From positions 25,284,547 to 25,348,546 of the forward strand of contig OY987263.1 in assembly GCA_963920665.1 (NCBI GenBank): a stretch of 64,000 nucleotides of DNA. Reading direction: 5' to 3'. Below the pieces are notes generated by a model. It saw only the letters and a list, made by a program, of their open reading frames with translations, made no database searches and was not told the origin of the DNA. Of the stretch, positions 60,301-64,000 are shown one piece after another. Made by a program: the position numbers and the translations under genes. This DNA comes from Straminergon stramineum (taxonomy: Eukaryota > Streptophyta > Bryopsida > Hypnales > Calliergonaceae). Each line of letters starts with the position of its first letter. The stretch's first letter is position 1.

Positions 60301-61292
60301 GCCGTCAGCTCGAGTATTTTGAGCGTGGACTTGGATGTTTCTTGATTTCTTGATTAGAATTCTATTTTTTGTGTACAGAGAGTTTGGTAGCACGAGAAAT
60401 GTGATTTAAGATGGCCGACAGGATTTTGGTCGGTGTGTATAGGTGGTTACCGCCAATTTTTAGTATATGGTGAAGCATTGCGTGGAAAAGAACTTTCGCC
60501 TTGAAACGAGGATGAGTTCCTAGAGTCTGTTGAATAAATGTTGCTCTCGAAGGTGTGAGCTAATAAAATGATTTAGCACAGTCCGATTTTTTTTTCATAT
60601 CCTGTTTATGAATTTTTAAGTATTGTCGCCGAGGGCAATGAATTGAAAGCTAATTTTTGAAGCATCCGCGAAATTGTTTTGTACTCATGCATCATGACCT
60701 TCGTATATCAATCTGTATCTGCACTGTTTGCAAAGAGCATTATTCATGAAAATTTTGTGTTCATACTCCGTTGAACTTTTCAGTCATTTTAAGAATCGGC
60801 TCAGTTCCTACGAAAGTTGTTAGAATGCGACTTGTCAACAACAACCATTGATTGACACAGCTTACGCGGCCATGTTCTCTGCAACATCTTACTCCTCAAA
60901 TTGTCCATGTAAGCTCCAATCTCACCACAATATTGCAGTATGAATCTAGTTGAAATTGACGTGGCTCGCAACAGTTCTGCTTGAACTTCTCGTGTATTTA
61001 ATTACAGATCGTATTTCAGAACCTCCCTAGTTGCTTCTTGGTCGAGGTTAAGTCTCAACCTACCTAATCTTCCAAAACTACATTCCGAGATTTTATTCGA
61101 TTCACGTGTCTTGATTTTCTCTCGTCAATAGTAATGCTCAAAATAAAATCGACTGTTAACCTTGCCTGCTCCACACAATGTACTGTACAGTAGTGCTAAG
61201 ATAGATTTGGTTGTTCGCTTGGGACACAAATTGATCCATATCTCCTGCGAAGACTGGTGGGTAGAAGAGGGCTAGGTGGAAGATGATGAAGA
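60301..61292. other. 3' and intergenic DNA, no gene seen
   Basis: Downstream of the Cys-rich gene. No convincing frame, RNA gene or repeat was found. Confidence 0.45.
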
Positions 61293-61440
61293 ATACTTTT
61301 CTGGGCCTTTTTGGCTAAGAGCACGTAGTTTAATGTCTGATATGAGGCTCATGGACTCTCACGGTATTAATTTATTTTTTCTTGGGTGAATCTTCATCTG
61401 GCAGCTGCTATCCAGACTTGCACGCGTCGCCTCGGTAAGT
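61293..61440 (+). pseudogene. U2 snRNA-derived sequence lacking the branch-site-pairing segment
   Basis: The sequence follows plant U2 snRNA from the first base: ATACTTTTCTGGGCC, then TTTTTGGCTAAGAGCACGTAG, TTTAATGTCTGATATGAGG, ACGGTATTAATTTATTTTTT (Sm-site region), and a 3' stem ATCTGG...CCAGACTTGCAC. Compared with U2, about 16 nt between GTAG and TTTAATATCTG are missing, removing most of the GUAGUA branch-site-pairing segment and stem IIa. Several substitutions lie in conserved positions. I see no plant upstream sequence element (TCCCACATCG) 5' of it. It is best called a U2 pseudogene or relic. Confidence 0.75.
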
Positions 61441-61720
61441 TATTGCATTGATTCCTCGGTAGGCGCAACCCAATCTCTCTCAAGAAAATCAATGCAAACC
61501 TCAATCCTGAATGCGGTAAGTTTCATCGTTTATGAGTCCTTTGCCGTTTATCTCAAATCTACTAAAGCTAGGGTGTCGACAACTGCGAATTGCGGAGCTG
61601 TGCAACGCTTCTCTAAATCTGCCGTGTGGGTGCTTTTCTTCGACTATTTGAGACGAATACTGAGAAATGTTATTGACATTTTGCTATTATTACGATAAAA
61701 CATAAAAAAGGAGTATTGAG

Positions 61721-62119
61721 CTAAGGGAGGCAACCCATGCCCTATCACCGACCCCTTCTGGCAATATACAGTGATCTCTTTCCGCGCAGGAGGACATGAC
61801 AGTGACAAATTACAGCATAGGTCCCCGTGCAGTTGTGGCACATTGTAATTGTTTTACAACACTCTCAATCCTTGGTGGATTTTGCAACCTACCTTTGTGG
61901 GAAAAACGAAGGTCTACATGACTAGAGTGGGAGGAATGGAATCTTCCACTCAAAAATTCATAGTAATTATGTTTTGAAAAATAAAAATCTGGAAAATTAA
62001 GGAAACCTTCCCAACTCTATTTCTGCACACTGGAAAATCCCCCACCCCCACCCCTAAGAAACTCACCCTCTAGATAGGTGTAACCACTTAAGTGGTTGGA
62101 AATGGGTAGCCTCCCTTAG
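61721..62119. mobile_element. candidate 399-bp inverted-repeat element
   Basis: Both ends read CTAAGGGAGGC(A/T)ACCCAT inward (18 bp, one mismatch). No target duplication is evident and no coding capacity. The superfamily is unknown. Confidence 0.5.
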
Positions 62120-64000
62120 TCTCTAAACCCATACATACACAATTAATAGAAAACAATTTAATGGATTTTTTTGTAAAATTATAAAATATACTTTAACTTG
62201 CATTGCAAGGAGATTGTACAATGTAGGAGTGTTGGAAAAATGCAGCCCTATCGTGGATAGAATTGACCCTAAATTATGGATGAATAGGTGTGCTCTTTGT
62301 TTTTGTAGTTTCCTTGAAAGTCATTCACGAAGACATTTTTAGATCTTGTGATCTCTTTGAGTAAAGGGAGCTAGTCAAGGGCTCATTGAAGAGAAAAGTT
62401 TTATAAATTTCATTAGGACCTCCTACCATGTGAAATCGACAGGCAGAAATAGCACTAGAAGACAAGAAGATCCCATTGATTGTCTTGCCCAGCTCATTGA
62501 GCAGAAAAAAATGATTTCAAGTTTCACCAAAATTGAAGGACAAACCCATTGGTTCAGATTGGCCAATCCTAAGATGTACTATTCTTACTCAATCCTTCTT
62601 CCACAAACCAAGTTCACATGGCAATGTATATGTTAACTTGGACCATGTAGCTTTCCTTGTTAACTTTACCCACTGGTCTCACATGGCAAGAGGCCCTTAG
62701 AAAGTTTTCACTCATACTTTCAACAAAAACACATGAATCTCCTAATTCTAATTACAACTTGTTCCTTGCATGGGACATTTTCAAGATAGAGCATAATAAT
62801 TACATATTTGCATACTATTGTTATGATTTTCCACTTGAACCATCAATTGATGTCACAATGAATATTCAATCATCCAAGCACTTGAATAGGAAGATGGCTT
62901 CTAGATGAGAGCAAGGGCATCATTATCATCCTCTTTGTGGTGCTCCTCTCCACCTTCAAAGGATTCAATGACTCCAATCATCTAGCCATCTTCTCATGTT
63001 GATGCTTACTATAGAATCCTTGAGAAACTCTTGTATGTTGTTGCTACTTAAGCTAGAAAGAGATTAGTATGTTTAAAAAACATTGCACTAGTATTTTATA
63101 GTCTTCTAGCATCAATATACTTTCATATCCAATGGGCACTAAAGGAAGTGACTTTAATGTAGTGACAACTTGTAATATGATTCCTTGCAATTGGAGGGTT
63201 GGAGAAGTATCAATTTTATTTTTCACACTTGAAAGACTTGTGTACAAAGTAAAGAAAAGAGATTTTTTTTCCTTTGACAAAGTATAAATTAACTACACAT
63301 TCGTGAAGTACACCCTAAAGCCCCTAAGTACCACTAGATCCCCTTAAGTTGACAGAAAGTATAAACTTGTAATGGTAATCCTACTTACAAAAATGGTCAC
63401 AATATCAAGGTCTTGAAATGGCTACTAAGACACTCTTGTCTGAGTACTTTTTCATCTCAAAAATATCTTTTTCTTCATTATTCAAGCAAGGTACATTCAA
63501 ACTTCTTATATGGCTATACTAGGTTAAAATGAAAACATTCAAAATTGTTCATATATTCACTCATAATAAGTAGACTTCCATTAAACCTTGCCCCCCTAAA
63601 TGTCATTAAATTGTTACCATGTTTAATTGCCATTGGATGATTGTTGATTTATCTAAATTTTAGTTTTAGGATCAAGCCATGTCATGATTTTAATGGCCTA
63701 GGGAGTTCTAATTTGAAAATTCATAGAAATTACATGTCTTATCCAATTTTATTTTTTGAAATTCATGATTTCCAATTGCTAATACTATAGAATAATTTTT
63801 TTTCTACAAAAGGTGTCTCCAACTATGTTGAATTGCTTATTTTAATGGTTTTAGGTGTTTTCACCTTAGAATCATTCTTAGGAAATATATGTAGAACCTC
63901 TCTTAGTAGCATGATGCGAAGACTATATACTAAGAGAGGTGTAATAATGGCCACCTAACTAATGTGGGCTCTAACTACACTACTTTTCAAAAAAAGTGCT
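62120..64000. other. AT-rich intergenic DNA to the window end
   Basis: Only short frames and no recognisable protein. A GTATATAGT-type stem-like segment near 63,910-63,935 (AGAGGT / ACCTCT) is the only local structure noticed. Confidence 0.4.

Noticed and set aside
1..64000. CRISPR arrays, tRNA genes, rRNA genes, bacterial operons
   Set aside because: No regularly spaced identical repeats with unique spacers, no T-loop/acceptor-stem combination of a tRNA, no rRNA signature, and the genes are intron-bearing and eukaryotic.

Overview
The window looks like nuclear DNA of a land plant. The signs are: a plastid-type O-acetylserine (thiol)lyase gene with ten short exons; an intronless CAF1 deadenylase of the plant type; a small protein with a plastid/thylakoid-lumen bipartite targeting signal; a U2 snRNA-like relic; a short run of the plant telomere heptamer AAACCCT; and AT-rich intergenic DNA full of DNA transposons. 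Short introns (about 90-800 bp) and the mix of elements, including piggyBac, which is uncommon in plants, would suit a bryophyte, lycophyte or fern better than a flowering plant. The species cannot be fixed from the sequence.

Layout. 1-11,100: intergenic DNA with a decayed MULE transposase (minus, about 6.4-8.7 kb) preceded by tandem repeats, then a block of inverted-repeat elements (9.83-11.1 kb). 11.9-12.7 kb: CAF1 (plus). 14.6-17.8 kb: plastid O-acetylserine (thiol)lyase (minus), with a 2.2-kb MULE-like element (long TIRs, perfect 10-bp target duplication) just upstream. 26.9-29.7 kb: a divergent pair, acylphosphatase (minus) and a thylakoid-lumen-targeted protein (plus), sharing about 0.5 kb of promoter DNA. 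33.3-34.4 kb: a solo LTR with a 5-bp target duplication. 59.4-60.3 kb: a Cys-rich zinc-ribbon-like gene (plus) with a 5'-UTR intron. 61.3-61.4 kb: a U2 snRNA-derived sequence. The rest is mostly AT-rich DNA with no gene I can support.

The notable object is 34,559-56,359. I read it as one 21.8-kb hAT-type transposon with matching ends (CAGGGTTGTCAT / CATGGTTGTCAT) and a perfect 8-bp target duplication (GTTAACCC). Besides a BED/DUF659/hAT-dimerisation transposase it carries two accessory genes: a RING-H2 plus coiled-coil protein and a divergently transcribed protein-kinase-like protein. All three genes have a TATATAAAG box next to clusters of a GGGCGCGGAC-type repeat, and that repeat also lies near both ends of the element, so the genes look like one co-ordinated set. 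All three full-length frames are interrupted only by nonsense codons (11 in total, no frameshift seen), every one explicable as C-to-T at CGA, CAG or CAA. A complete, uninterrupted piggyBac element (44,108-50,422, TTAA on both sides) has inserted into a minisatellite inside the hAT element, and it contains a smaller inverted-repeat element. A 71-bp MITE at 26,370-26,440 has the same tip as this piggyBac.

The ordinary genes serve RNA turnover (CAF1), plastid cysteine synthesis (OASTL), acyl-phosphate hydrolysis and the thylakoid lumen. Nothing in the sequence links them to each other or to the transposons.
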